Shown piece by piece: positions 33,755 to 41,998 of a stretch of 64,000 nt of DNA. The notes beneath the pieces were generated by a model. That model saw only the letters and a list, made by a program, of their open reading frames with translations, had not been told where the DNA came from and made no database searches. Location of the stretch: the NCBI GenBank assembly GCA_964580315.1, contig CAZOKH010000005.1, positions 11,343-75,342 on the forward strand, given 5' to 3'. This DNA is from CAZOKH01 sp964580315. GTDB lineage: Bacteria > Chloroflexota > Anaerolineae > Anaerolineales > Anaerolineaceae. A program made the translations under genes and the position numbers. How positions within the stretch are numbered: position 1 is the stretch's first letter; every line of letters starts with the position of its first letter.

Positions 33755-34690
33755 TTACTGGACAACAGGTTTATCACGCAGTTGCGTTAAGACGTTTTCC
33801 AATTCTGGTGGAAGCGGCGCCTCAAATGTCACCGGGGCATCTTTTCCCGGCAGGTTGATGGTCAAACGGGCGGCATGCAGGAAGAACCGCTCCAGCAGGA
33901 TGCTGGAATGACGATGCCCGTAGATCAAATCTCCAGCCACGGGGCACTCCAAAAAAGCCAGGTGCAGACGGATCTGGTGTGTGCGCCCGGTGAGGATGCG
34001 CACGCGCAGCAAGGTGTGGCGGAGAAAACTCTCCACCGTGGTGTATTCAGTGACTGCATCGCGCCCCTTGTGATCAGACACGATGGCCATGCGCTTGCGG
34101 TGCGACGGGTCGCGCCCGATGGCGGCTTCAATGCGCCCGGTTGGGGTGGGCGGATGCCCGTCTACCAGCGCCAGGTATTCTTTAGTCAGCTTGCGCGCCT
34201 TGAACTGCGCCTGCAGCCAGTGGTGCATGGCGTCGTTTTTTGCCAGCATCAGCACTCCCGAAGTATCCTTGTCCAGCCGGTGCACCACTCCCGGGCGCTG
34301 CTCGCCGCCAATGCCTTCCATATCGGGATCATGTGCCAGCACAGCATGCACCAGCGTGCCGCTGCTGTGCCCCGGCGCCGGGTGAACCACCATGCCCGCC
34401 GGTTTGTTGATCACCAGCAGTTGGTCGTCTTCATAGATCACATCCAACGGGATTTTTTCGGGAATCAGGTCGGTGGGTTCAGGCGGCGGCACAACCACCC
34501 GCACCTGCTGCCCCACTTCCACTATCAGCCCGGCTTTGCCGGCGGTCTTGCCGTCCACCGTCACATGCCCGTCTTGAATCAATGACTGCAAGCGTGAACG
34601 CGAAAACTCCGGCAGGCATTCCACCAGGAATTTGTCGAGCCGTTGGACGGCATTACCCGTTACCTGAAATTCGTGGAGTAGATCACTCAA
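33755..34690 (-). CDS. rluD: RluA/RluD-family 23S rRNA or tRNA pseudouridine synthase
   Basis: 311 residues. An N-terminal S4 domain (VTGNAVQRLDKFLVECLPEF, then RSRLQSLIQDGHVTVDGK) precedes the catalytic domain with HRLDKDTSGVLMLAKN holding the catalytic Asp, and the RTHQIRLHLAF motif. The start is a TTG at 34690, seven bases beyond the lspA stop; it gives exactly the usual N-terminus of the family, while the open frame further upstream runs through lspA. It is translationally linked to lspA. Confidence 0.95.
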   Translation of the reverse strand: MSDLLHEFQVTGNAVQRLDKFLVECLPEFSRSRLQSLIQDGHVTVDGKTAGKAGLIVEVGQQVRVVVPPPEPTDLIPEKIPLDVIYEDDQLLVINKPAGMVVHPAPGHSSGTLVHAVLAHDPDMEGIGGEQRPGVVHRLDKDTSGVLMLAKNDAMHHWLQAQFKARKLTKEYLALVDGHPPTPTGRIEAAIGRDPSHRKRMAIVSDHKGRDAVTEYTTVESFLRHTLLRVRILTGRTHQIRLHLAFLECPVAGDLIYGHRHSSILLERFFLHAARLTINLPGKDAPVTFEAPLPPELENVLTQLRDKPVVQ

Positions 34691-34697
34691 TTTTGGC

Positions 34698-35231
34698 CTA
34701 TTTCTCGTTAATAGATAAATCCGAAGATGCGTGCAAGGCTGAATCATCCAGATGCAGCGAGTTCCTATCCTGCAGCCACATGCCCAGCAGCAGCACGCCC
34801 ACACCCACGGTGATGCTCGAATCAGCGATATTAAACACCGGGAAATTTCCCACGGAGATAAAATCGGTCACCATGCCGTTGTTGAAAACGCGGTCGATCA
34901 GGTTGCCCAGCGCGCCGCCCAACTGCATGCTCATGGCAAGTTTCAATGACCAATCTTCATCGGGCACGCGCGGATAGTAATAAATGATGGCCGCCGCCAC
35001 CAGCAGGGCTAAATACTTAAAGATATTTCCCAATCCCTGGAACATGCCAAACGCCACACCGGTGTTGTACCAGTGCACGATGCGCGCGTAGGGGGTCAGC
35101 CATTCCCACGGCGACCACATTTCGCCCAGGGCAAGGTGGGTGCGAATGTAGCTTTTGCTAACCTGGTCCAGCACAATGATCAGTGCGGCAATTCCAAAGA
35201 GCGGTAAATATTTTTTAATGGTTTGACTCAA
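34698..35231 (-). CDS. lspA: Lipoprotein signal peptidase (signal peptidase II)
   Basis: A 177-residue membrane aspartyl protease that removes signal peptides after Lgt modification. Four membrane helices, the catalytic Asp pair in ALGNLIDRVFNNGMVTDFI and VFNIADSSITVG, and VLDQVSKSYI near the N-terminus are present. The start codon is TTG, four bases after GGAGG. It lies upstream of rluD, the common lspA-rluD order of Gram-positive bacteria. It acts on the BMP, LysM and other lipoproteins in the window. Confidence 0.96.
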   Translation of the reverse strand: MSQTIKKYLPLFGIAALIIVLDQVSKSYIRTHLALGEMWSPWEWLTPYARIVHWYNTGVAFGMFQGLGNIFKYLALLVAAAIIYYYPRVPDEDWSLKLAMSMQLGGALGNLIDRVFNNGMVTDFISVGNFPVFNIADSSITVGVGVLLLGMWLQDRNSLHLDDSALHASSDLSINEK

Positions 35232-35352
35232 GGTTCCTCCACGTTAATCCCCTTGATTTTACCTTATTTTGAAGCGAATGCCCTCAGCCCGCCCATTCCC
35301 CCGGTTCGGATTACTTTAATAAACACTGGCTTGAAGGTTACTGTGAAAAACC

Positions 35353-35383
35353 GACCCTTAGGATTTTGAAAATCCTAAGGGTC
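35353..35383 (-). terminator. Terminator of ileS
   Basis: A near-perfect long hairpin with 15-base arms (GACCCTTAGGATTTT and complement), followed on the minus strand by GGTTTTTC. It is 27 bp after the ileS stop. Its first bases resemble the GACCCTAAAGG hairpins elsewhere in the window. Confidence 0.8.
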
Positions 35384-35409
35384 TTATCAGGCTAATACTA
35401 TTTAAAAAA

Positions 35410-38400
35410 TCAGGCAGCCTTTTTAATGGCCACGGTGATGTCTTCACCGTCGAAGGAATCACTGGTCTGTTCGGCGCCGGCGGGCAGGTTGCCAGCCGTC
35501 AATTCCACCGCCAGCGTCTCGCTCATGATGTAGGAGCGGTTGGCTTCCACAGCCGCCGCCAGTTTGGCAGATGCGGTGTAGAACAACTGGATGCGGTCAG
35601 CAATGTCAAGGTCAGCCTGTTTGCGCAGGTCTTGCACACGGCGCACCACTTCGCGCGCCATGCCTTCGTTCAGCAGTTCGGGGGTCAATTCGGTCACCAG
35701 GGCTGCCAGGTAAGCTCCCTCAGACGCCACCGCGAAACCGCTGCGCGCCTGCACGCGCACTTCCACCTCTTCCGGCAAAATGTCAAAACTGCCGGCGTCG
35801 GTTGAAACATTCAGGGCTTTGCCGTCCAGCAGGGTGCGCGCGCCTTCTTCGGGGTTGGCTTTCATAATCGCCTGGCGGATGGCCGGGAACTGGCTGCCGT
35901 ACTTTTGTCCCAACTGCTTGGGCAGCGGATTCAACGAGTAAGAAACAGCCTCGCCGGCGGCATTGAGCGAACGCACCTGCTTGACGTTCAATTCGTCTTC
36001 CAGGATGTCAGCATACTTCTCGATCACCTTGCCCTCTTCAGCGGAGCCCACGGCAAAGGCGGCTTCAGCCAGCGGCTGGCGCACTTTGACATTGGCTTTG
36101 TTGCGGGCGGCGTGCCCCAGTGAAGCCAGTTTCATGGTCAGCGCCATTTCGCGGTTCAAAGCTTCATCAATCACACTGGCATCATAGGTGGGCCAGTCCG
36201 CCAGGTGCACTGAAAGGGGCGCCGAGCCATCCACGCCGTGCACCAGGTTCTGGTACATTTCTTCCGCCAGGAACGGCATGGCGGGCGCCAGCAGTTTGCT
36301 CACCATCACCAGGGCTTCATACAGGGTGGCGTAGGCGGCCTGTTTATCGGCATCCGATTCGCTCTTCCAGAAGCGGCGGCGCGAGCGGCGCAGGTACCAG
36401 TTGGATAACTGGTCCACAAACACTTCAATCGGGCGGGTGGCGCCCAGCACATCATAGTTCTCATAAGCGGTGGTCACGTCGCGCACCAGGGTGTGCAGCG
36501 CCGAGCGCAGCCATTGATCCAGCGCCGAATACTGCGGCTTCACCGCCGCATCGGGCGTCCATTTGTCCAGGTTGGCATAGGTGACGAAGAAGGAATAGGT
36601 ATTCCACAACGTCAATGTGAAGGTGCGCAGCACCTCGGCCACCAGGTCGGCGGAGAAACGCCGTTCCTGCCCGGGAGGGCTGGCGGTGTACAGGTACCAG
36701 CGCATGGCGTCAGCCCCGTGTTTGTCAATCACATCCCACGGGTTCACCACGTTGCCTTTCGATTTGGACATCTTTTGTCCCTGCCCGTCCAAAATCAAGC
36801 CCAGGCAAATCACATTTTTGTAACAAGGTTCTTCAAACAGCAGGGTGCTGATGGCATGCAGCGAATAGAACCAGCCGCGCGTCTGATCGACCGCTTCGCA
36901 AATGAAGTCGGCCGGGAACTGTTTCTTGAAGGTCTCTTCGTTTTCAAACGGGTAGTGCCACTGCGCCACCGGCATGGAACCCGAGTCAAACCACACATCG
37001 ATCAATTCGGGCACGCGGCTCATGGTTTTGCCGCATTCGGGGCATGGAAAATGAATGGCGTCCACATGCGGGCGGTGCATATCCAGCCCGGTCAGGTCGC
37101 GCCCGGTGCGTTCCGAAAGCTCTTTCACCGAGCCGACGCACACCTGGTGATGGCACTCGTCGCATTCCCACACCGGCAGAGGGGTGCCCCAGTAGCGTTC
37201 GCGTCCCAGCGCCCAGTCGATGTTGTTGGCCAGCCAGTTTCCAAAGCGGCCGTTCTTGATGTGTTCGGGGTACCAGTTGATGCGGTTGTTCAACTCCACC
37301 AGCTTGTCTTTATACTGGCTGGTGCGGATGTACCAGGTGGGGCGGGCGTAGTACAGCAGCGGCGTGGAACAGCGCCAGCAGAATGGATAGGTGTGTTTGT
37401 ATTTCCCGTGACGCAGCATCAAACCGCGCGTTTCCAGGTCGCGAATGATCAGCGGATCGGCGTCTTTCACAAATATGCCGCTCCACGGGCGCACCGCCGG
37501 GATGAATGTGCCGTCTTCCGCCACGGTCATGATCAACGGCAGGTCGTTATCCAGCGCCAACTGCATGTCATCGGCGCCAAAAGCCGGGGCAATGTGCACC
37601 AGTCCAGTGCCGTCTTCGGTGGTCACAAATTCGGCCAGTTCCACGCGGTGGGCGGGTTTGTCGGGCGGCACAAAAGTGAACAGCGGCTGATAGCGTTTGC
37701 CTTTCAGCTGCTTGCCTTTGAACGTGTCAACCACTTTGACCTGCTCGCCTTCAAACACTTTTTCCACCAGCGCTTTGGCCATAATCAGGCGTTCTTTGCC
37801 GCCTTCGGGCAAATCGCGCTCAATGGTTACATAATCCACATCGGGATGAGCTGCCACCGCCACGTTAGCCGGCAGCGTCCAGGGGGTGGTGGTCCACACC
37901 AGCAGCGAGGTATCGCTGTGCCCCACCAGCGGCAAGCGCACAAATACCGAGGGGTCTTCGGCTTCATCGTAGCCCAATGCCACTTCGTGATCAGAGAGCG
38001 GCGTGCCGCAGCGCGGGCAGTAAGGCACAACCTTAAAGCCCTGATACAGCAGTCCTTTCTCCCAGAAACTTTTCAAAATCCACCACACCGACTCGACGTA
38101 CTCGTTTTTGTAGGTGATGTAGGCGGTGTCGAAATCGACCCAGAAGGCGATGCGGTCGGTCAGTTTTTCCCATTCGCGAATGTAGGCAAAAGCCGATTCG
38201 CGGCACAGGGCGTTGAACTTGTCGATGCCGTAGTCTTCAATCTGCTGCTTGTTGGTGAAGCCCAGCTTCTTTTCCACTTCAATTTCCACCGGCAACCCGT
38301 GTGTATCCCAGCCGCCGCGGCGTGACACGTGGAAACCGCGCATGGTTTTATAGCGCGGGAAGAGATCTTTGAAAGCGCGCGCCAGAACATGGTGCACGCC

Positions 38401-38562
38401 CGGCTTGCCGTTGGCGGTGGGCGGACCTTCAAAGAACACGTACTCCTGGCCGCCTTCGCGCTCTTTCAAAGTGGCATGAAAGACATCGTGCTCTTTCCAG
38501 AACTCCAGCACTTTCTCTTCCATGTTGGTGAACTGCACTTTTGTAGAGACAGGTTTAAACAT
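35410..38562 (-). CDS. ileS: Isoleucyl-tRNA synthetase
   Basis: A 1,050-residue class I synthetase. Seen: FFEGPPTANGKPGVHHVLAR, in which the usual HxGH reads GVHH; RRGGWDTHGLPVEIEVEKKL; an editing CP1 insert with TTPWTLPANV; a zinc-type CDECHHQVC; and the KMSKS loop QKMSKSKGNVVNPWDV. The arrangement and length fit the eukaryote-like (type 2) IleRS. The start at 38562 has GAGG five bases upstream; the frame continues upstream, but through the T-box leader. Expression is controlled by that T-box. Confidence 0.97.
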   Translation of the reverse strand: MFKPVSTKVQFTNMEEKVLEFWKEHDVFHATLKEREGGQEYVFFEGPPTANGKPGVHHVLARAFKDLFPRYKTMRGFHVSRRGGWDTHGLPVEIEVEKKLGFTNKQQIEDYGIDKFNALCRESAFAYIREWEKLTDRIAFWVDFDTAYITYKNEYVESVWWILKSFWEKGLLYQGFKVVPYCPRCGTPLSDHEVALGYDEAEDPSVFVRLPLVGHSDTSLLVWTTTPWTLPANVAVAAHPDVDYVTIERDLPEGGKERLIMAKALVEKVFEGEQVKVVDTFKGKQLKGKRYQPLFTFVPPDKPAHRVELAEFVTTEDGTGLVHIAPAFGADDMQLALDNDLPLIMTVAEDGTFIPAVRPWSGIFVKDADPLIIRDLETRGLMLRHGKYKHTYPFCWRCSTPLLYYARPTWYIRTSQYKDKLVELNNRINWYPEHIKNGRFGNWLANNIDWALGRERYWGTPLPVWECDECHHQVCVGSVKELSERTGRDLTGLDMHRPHVDAIHFPCPECGKTMSRVPELIDVWFDSGSMPVAQWHYPFENEETFKKQFPADFICEAVDQTRGWFYSLHAISTLLFEEPCYKNVICLGLILDGQGQKMSKSKGNVVNPWDVIDKHGADAMRWYLYTASPPGQERRFSADLVAEVLRTFTLTLWNTYSFFVTYANLDKWTPDAAVKPQYSALDQWLRSALHTLVRDVTTAYENYDVLGATRPIEVFVDQLSNWYLRRSRRRFWKSESDADKQAAYATLYEALVMVSKLLAPAMPFLAEEMYQNLVHGVDGSAPLSVHLADWPTYDASVIDEALNREMALTMKLASLGHAARNKANVKVRQPLAEAAFAVGSAEEGKVIEKYADILEDELNVKQVRSLNAAGEAVSYSLNPLPKQLGQKYGSQFPAIRQAIMKANPEEGARTLLDGKALNVSTDAGSFDILPEEVEVRVQARSGFAVASEGAYLAALVTELTPELLNEGMAREVVRRVQDLRKQADLDIADRIQLFYTASAKLAAAVEANRSYIMSETLAVELTAGNLPAGAEQTSDSFDGEDITVAIKKAA

Positions 38563-38580
38563 TCTCACCTCAACATTTGA

Positions 38581-38881
38581 TTTCACAATAATTTCAAAAA
38601 CAAAACCTCCCATCCCAATCAGGGACGGGAGGAAGAAGGTTCCCGCGGTACCACCCTGCTTCTCATCATTTGATGAGCTCTTTTCAGGCATCCAATTACT
38701 TGGATAACTGCTCCCAGGATAACGGCTGGTGCGCCGGCGAACTTACTGGCAGAATACTCTGCGTTCGGGTTGCAGCTCCGGAAGGATTTTCAGCCGGCGC
38801 CTGTGCCCCGGCTCTCACCATTCCCGGGGTCGCTGCCTGCCAGCAGCCAGCTTACTCGTTTCCATCAACGCTTTTTACAAC
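38581..38881 (-). promoter_or_regulatory. T-box riboswitch (Ile) leader of ileS
   Basis: The leader contains the hallmark AGGGTGGTACCGCG at 38657-38644, which pairs with the acceptor end of uncharged tRNA, and a stem-I region with CTGAAAATCCTTCCGGAGC. In that region the triplet ATC at 38787-38785 sits where the specifier codon is expected, matching tRNA-Ile. A terminator hairpin follows at 38632-38606. Uncharged tRNA-Ile should stabilise the antiterminator and switch ileS on. The specifier assignment is by eye. Confidence 0.92.
38596..38632 (-). terminator. T-box terminator hairpin
   Basis: CCTCCCGTCCC (38632-38622), a five-base loop and GGGATGGGAGG (38616-38606), followed by TTTTGTTTTT. One G-U pair. 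It lies between the T-box motif and the ileS ribosome-binding site. Confidence 0.9.
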
Positions 38882-38887
38882 TTGTGA

Positions 38888-38916
38888 ATTATCTCATAAT
38901 TGGTCAAATTATGCAA
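38888..38916 (-). promoter_or_regulatory. Promoter of the T-box/ileS transcript
   Basis: On the minus strand TTGCAT (38916-38911), a 17-bp spacer and GATAAT (38893-38888). The predicted start near 38881 lies just before the stem-I sequence. Confidence 0.6.
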
Positions 38917-38947
38917 TTCCAGAGTGTTGAATGGAAAAAACTTAACC

Positions 38948-39011
38948 GACCCTAAAGGTTAAAGCACAATTATGCGCTACCTTTCCAACAAAATCTGAAA
39001 CCTTTAGGGTC
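38948..39011 (-). terminator. Terminator-like inverted repeat after the pyrimidine phosphorylase gene
   Basis: Arms GACCCTAAAGGTT (38948-38960) and its complement (38999-39011) enclose a 38-base loop that itself can pair weakly. The minus-strand side runs into TTTTTT at about 38939. It shares its arms with the hairpin at 32508-32550. Confidence 0.6.
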
Positions 39012-39032
39012 TATTTCAACGCCCTCTAATTT

Positions 39033-40337
39033 TTATTCAATGATGCCGTAGAACAACGGCAAAGCCTGGCAGGCTGAATCGCTCCAGGTTAGCGCCTTCA
39101 TCAAGCGCTGACGCACCGCCGGCAGGCTGTCCGTATCACGCACGTACAGCGTGAAGAGCACGTCGCCCGCCTGAACCGCATCGCCCACCTTGTGGTGCAC
39201 GCGAATGCCCACCCCATAGTCAATGGGGTCGCTCTTGCGCGCCCGCCCGGCGCCCATGGTGACGGCGGTTTCGCCAATTTCGCGCGCGTCAATGCTTTGC
39301 AGCCAGCCGGCGCGTTCAGCTTTTACCTCAACAATCACCGGGGCTGACGGCAAACGCTGCGGTTCATCGATGAAGCCCAAATCACCACCCTGGGCTTTCA
39401 CCAGCACGCGGAATTTCTCCCAGGCTTTGCCCGATGCCAGCGCCTCTTCAGCCATACGGCGGGCGGTATCCAGGTCAGGTGCTTTTTCGCCCAGCACCAG
39501 CATACGGCTGGCCACCACCAGGCAGTGCTCACTGAAATCGGCCGGGCCCTTGCCGTGCAGGGTTTCAATGGCCTCTTGCAACTCCAGGGCATTGCCCACC
39601 ATCTCACCCAGCGGCTGGTTCATGTCTGAAAGCAGCGCCACCACCCGCCGGCCTGACAGATTGCCAATCGATACCATCAAGTGCGCCAGTTTCTGCGCGT
39701 CTTCCAGCGTCTCCATAAAAGCGCCCTTGCCGGTTTTTACGTCCAACACAATGGCCTGCGCCCCGGCGGCAATTTTCTTGCTCATCACTGATGAGGCAAT
39801 CAACGGGATGGAAGGCACCGTTCCGGTCACATCGCGCAGGGCATACAGCTTGCCGTCAGCCGGCGCCAGGTCGCCGCTTTGACCAGTAAGCACAATGCCC
39901 ACTTCGTGCAACTGGTGCAAAAATTCCTCCTGGCTCAGGTTGGTGCGGTAACCCGGAATGGATTCCAGTTTGTCCAGCGTGCCGCCGCTGAAGCCCAGCC
40001 CGCGCCCCGACATTTTGCCCACCGCCAGCCCGCAGGCTGCCACCACCGGCGCCACCACCAGGGTGGTCTTGTCACCCACGCCGCCGGTGGAGTGTTTATC
40101 GACCGCAATGGGTACCACGGCTGAAAGATCGAGTGTTTCGCCAGACTGAGCCATCGCCAGCGTCAAATCGGTGGTTTCCTGGTCGGTCATGCCGTTCAGC
40201 AGCACTGCCATCGCAAAAGCTGACGCCTGGTAATCAGGGATTTCTCCACTGGTGAAACCCTCGATAAAGAAATTGATCTCATCTTTAGTGAGAACTTGTT
40301 TTTCTCGTTTCTTGATGATGATGTCAACCGCACGCAT
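39033..40337 (-). CDS. pdp: Pyrimidine-nucleoside (thymidine) phosphorylase
   Basis: A 434-residue phosphorylase of uridine/thymidine. Phosphate loop KHSTGGVGDKTTLVVAP, the family signature MSGRGLGFSGGTLDKLESIP and VMSKKIAAGAQAIVLDVKTG are intact. GGAGG six bases before the ATG at 40337 sets the start. With PNP and the nucleoside ABC importer in this window it forms a salvage route to free bases and pentose-1-phosphates. It lies between the ileS control region and the yidC-jag operon terminator. Confidence 0.96.
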   Translation of the reverse strand: MRAVDIIIKKREKQVLTKDEINFFIEGFTSGEIPDYQASAFAMAVLLNGMTDQETTDLTLAMAQSGETLDLSAVVPIAVDKHSTGGVGDKTTLVVAPVVAACGLAVGKMSGRGLGFSGGTLDKLESIPGYRTNLSQEEFLHQLHEVGIVLTGQSGDLAPADGKLYALRDVTGTVPSIPLIASSVMSKKIAAGAQAIVLDVKTGKGAFMETLEDAQKLAHLMVSIGNLSGRRVVALLSDMNQPLGEMVGNALELQEAIETLHGKGPADFSEHCLVVASRMLVLGEKAPDLDTARRMAEEALASGKAWEKFRVLVKAQGGDLGFIDEPQRLPSAPVIVEVKAERAGWLQSIDAREIGETAVTMGAGRARKSDPIDYGVGIRVHHKVGDAVQAGDVLFTLYVRDTDSLPAVRQRLMKALTWSDSACQALPLFYGIIE

Positions 40338-40383
40338 CACACACCTCCCATGTCAAGGAATTATTTTCTTTTTCCCAAAAACT

Positions 40384-40424
40384 TAAAATAAAAGCTTCCT
40401 CAAATTGAGGAAGCTTTATTTTAA
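40384..40424 (-). terminator. Terminator of the rpmH-jag operon
   Basis: AAAGCTTCCTC (40391-40401), a five-base loop and the perfect complement (40407-40417), flanked by A/T runs on both sides that give a T-tract in either direction. It lies just after the jag stop codon. Confidence 0.85.
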
Positions 40425-40430
40425 CTCACA

Positions 40431-41156
40431 TTAGTGCTTGGGAACGATGGTCACCTTGCGGTAGGGCTCTTCACCCACACTCTCAGTGGTCACCAGCGTA
40501 TTGTCGCGCAATTCCAGGTGAATAATGCGCCGCTCATTGGCCGGCATGGGCTCCAGCATCTGACGGCGATCGGTGTGCACCACCTGTTCGGCCAGGCGGC
40601 GCGCCATTTTGCGCAGCTGGCGTTCGCGGCGGGCGCGATAGCCCTGCACATCAATCATCAAGGGCACCCAGCCGCCCACCTCTTTGCTCAAAATCAGGTT
40701 GGTGATGTATTGCAAAGCATTAAGGGTTTCGGACCGGCGGCCAATCAGGATGCTTAAGTCATTACCCTGAACATCAACCAGCACAACCGGTTTTTCTCTG
40801 GGATCTTCAGCAGGAATGTAACGCGCACCGACTTTGGCGTGCACGCGCATCTTCTCAAGCAGGGTTCGAACCACCACAACAGCCGTGTCCAAAACAATGT
40901 CGTTTCCCTGCACAGGCAGTTCATCGTCTTCTTCGAGAAAGTCTTCTTTGACTTCCGGTGCGGCAGTGGATGCTGTTTTCAAGGATAACCGCACGCGCGC
41001 CTGTCGACTGCCGATGCCAAACAAACCCCGGTTGCCTTCATCCAGCACTTCAATCTCCATTTGATCGCGAGACAGACCTAGCTGGGTGGCGCCTTTTTCA
41101 ATGGCTTCGTCTACAGTTGGAGCAATAATCTCTAAAGTTGTTTTTTCGCTGCTCAT
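40431..41156 (-). CDS. jag: Jag/KhpB-type RNA-binding protein (Jag_N, KH, R3H)
   Basis: 241 residues: Jag_N domain (residues 5-55, LEIIAPTVDEAIEKGATQLG), a Glu-rich linker, a KH domain (about 100-175; GNDLSILIGRRSETLNALQY) and an R3H domain (180-240; EPMPANERRIIHLELRDN). It binds RNA and, in Gram-positive bacteria, affects cell division. Conserved last gene of the rpmH-rnpA-yidC set. GAGG five bases before the ATG. Confidence 0.96.
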   Translation of the reverse strand: MSSEKTTLEIIAPTVDEAIEKGATQLGLSRDQMEIEVLDEGNRGLFGIGSRQARVRLSLKTASTAAPEVKEDFLEEDDELPVQGNDIVLDTAVVVVRTLLEKMRVHAKVGARYIPAEDPREKPVVLVDVQGNDLSILIGRRSETLNALQYITNLILSKEVGGWVPLMIDVQGYRARRERQLRKMARRLAEQVVHTDRRQMLEPMPANERRIIHLELRDNTLVTTESVGEEPYRKVTIVPKH

Positions 41157-41185
41157 ATCCGCCTCAGGAATTAAAACCAGGCGAC

Positions 41186-41980
41186 CTATTTCTTTTCAGG
41201 TTTCCTGGTGGATGTGACCTTCGGTAACAGATTCTTCCAATTCAATGAACCCAAAGCCGCATACTGAATAATACCGACGACGTTTGAAGCGACAAAATAG
41301 AGCGCCAGGCCGGAAGAAAAAGTCAATGCCAGGTAGCCCATCAAAAACGGCATGTATAAAGTCATGCTGTTGGTGATGGCAGCCGCCTGAGCCTGTGAGT
41401 CATCGCCGCCAGTCTGCGGAGGGGTCATCATTTTGCTTTGTAAATAAGATGTGACAGTCACTACAATTGCCAGAACCGGGATGCCAAAGGATAGGAAGGG
41501 TACATGCAGGCGTTCCGGCTGTCCCAGGTCCATCCACAAAAACTGTGCATCAATCGGAATCAATTGTGAAACTTTTAGAAGGGCTGGATAAATTAGACGA
41601 GTGAGGCCCAAAAGCTCAATGGGCGTTGTTGCCAGAGAGCGAATGACCGCCTGATACAGCCCGATGATGATAGGAAACTGGATCAGCGTTGGCAAGCAGG
41701 ACGCCAGGGGATTGATTCCCAGTTCCTGGTACAGTTTCATCTGTTCCTGGGCTAATTTATCCTTGTCATTTTTATACTTCTTCTGCATTTCGATGTAGCG
41801 TTTATCGTTTTGCAGTTCTTGCATGGCTTTCGACCCCTTCATCTGCTGCACAGTGAGGGGGTGAGTTAACAAACGCACCAGAATGGTAAACAGAATGATG
41901 GCAATCCCAAAGTTACCCACCAACTGGTAGATAAACAAAAGGGCGTTCGTAAATGGCGCAATAATCAGAGTATCCCACAT
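41186..41980 (-). CDS. yidC: YidC/Oxa1 membrane protein insertase
   Basis: 264 residues with about five membrane helices; the conserved hydrophilic-groove helix FGIAIILFTILVRLLTHPLT, the cytoplasmic coiled loop KGSKAMQELQNDKRYIEMQK, and LASCLPTLIQFPIIIGLYQAV are present. Short, without a lipobox or the large periplasmic domain of Proteobacteria. AGGA about eight bases before the ATG. Sits between the PQQ propeller gene and jag. Confidence 0.97.
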   Translation of the reverse strand: MWDTLIIAPFTNALLFIYQLVGNFGIAIILFTILVRLLTHPLTVQQMKGSKAMQELQNDKRYIEMQKKYKNDKDKLAQEQMKLYQELGINPLASCLPTLIQFPIIIGLYQAVIRSLATTPIELLGLTRLIYPALLKVSQLIPIDAQFLWMDLGQPERLHVPFLSFGIPVLAIVVTVTSYLQSKMMTPPQTGGDDSQAQAAAITNSMTLYMPFLMGYLALTFSSGLALYFVASNVVGIIQYAALGSLNWKNLLPKVTSTRKPEKK

Positions 41981-41998
41981 GGTTATATTCCTACCTTA

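Noticed and set aside
34691..34804. N-terminal extension of the RluD-type enzyme
   Set aside because: The added residues are Cys/Trp-rich and lie inside lspA in another frame. The TTG at 34690 gives the family's usual start.
36493..38325. A 610-codon open frame on the plus strand opposite ileS
   Set aside because: It is a codon-bias shadow of the certain ileS gene, with no ribosome site or recognisable domain. The same holds for the 432-codon frame at 60720-62018 opposite nifJ and the 274-codon frame at 1827-2651 opposite cpaF.
38563..38691. N-terminal extension of IleS by 43 residues
   Set aside because: The frame is open, but it runs through the T-box motif and terminator; the ATG at 38562 has its own Shine-Dalgarno and gives the normal protein start.
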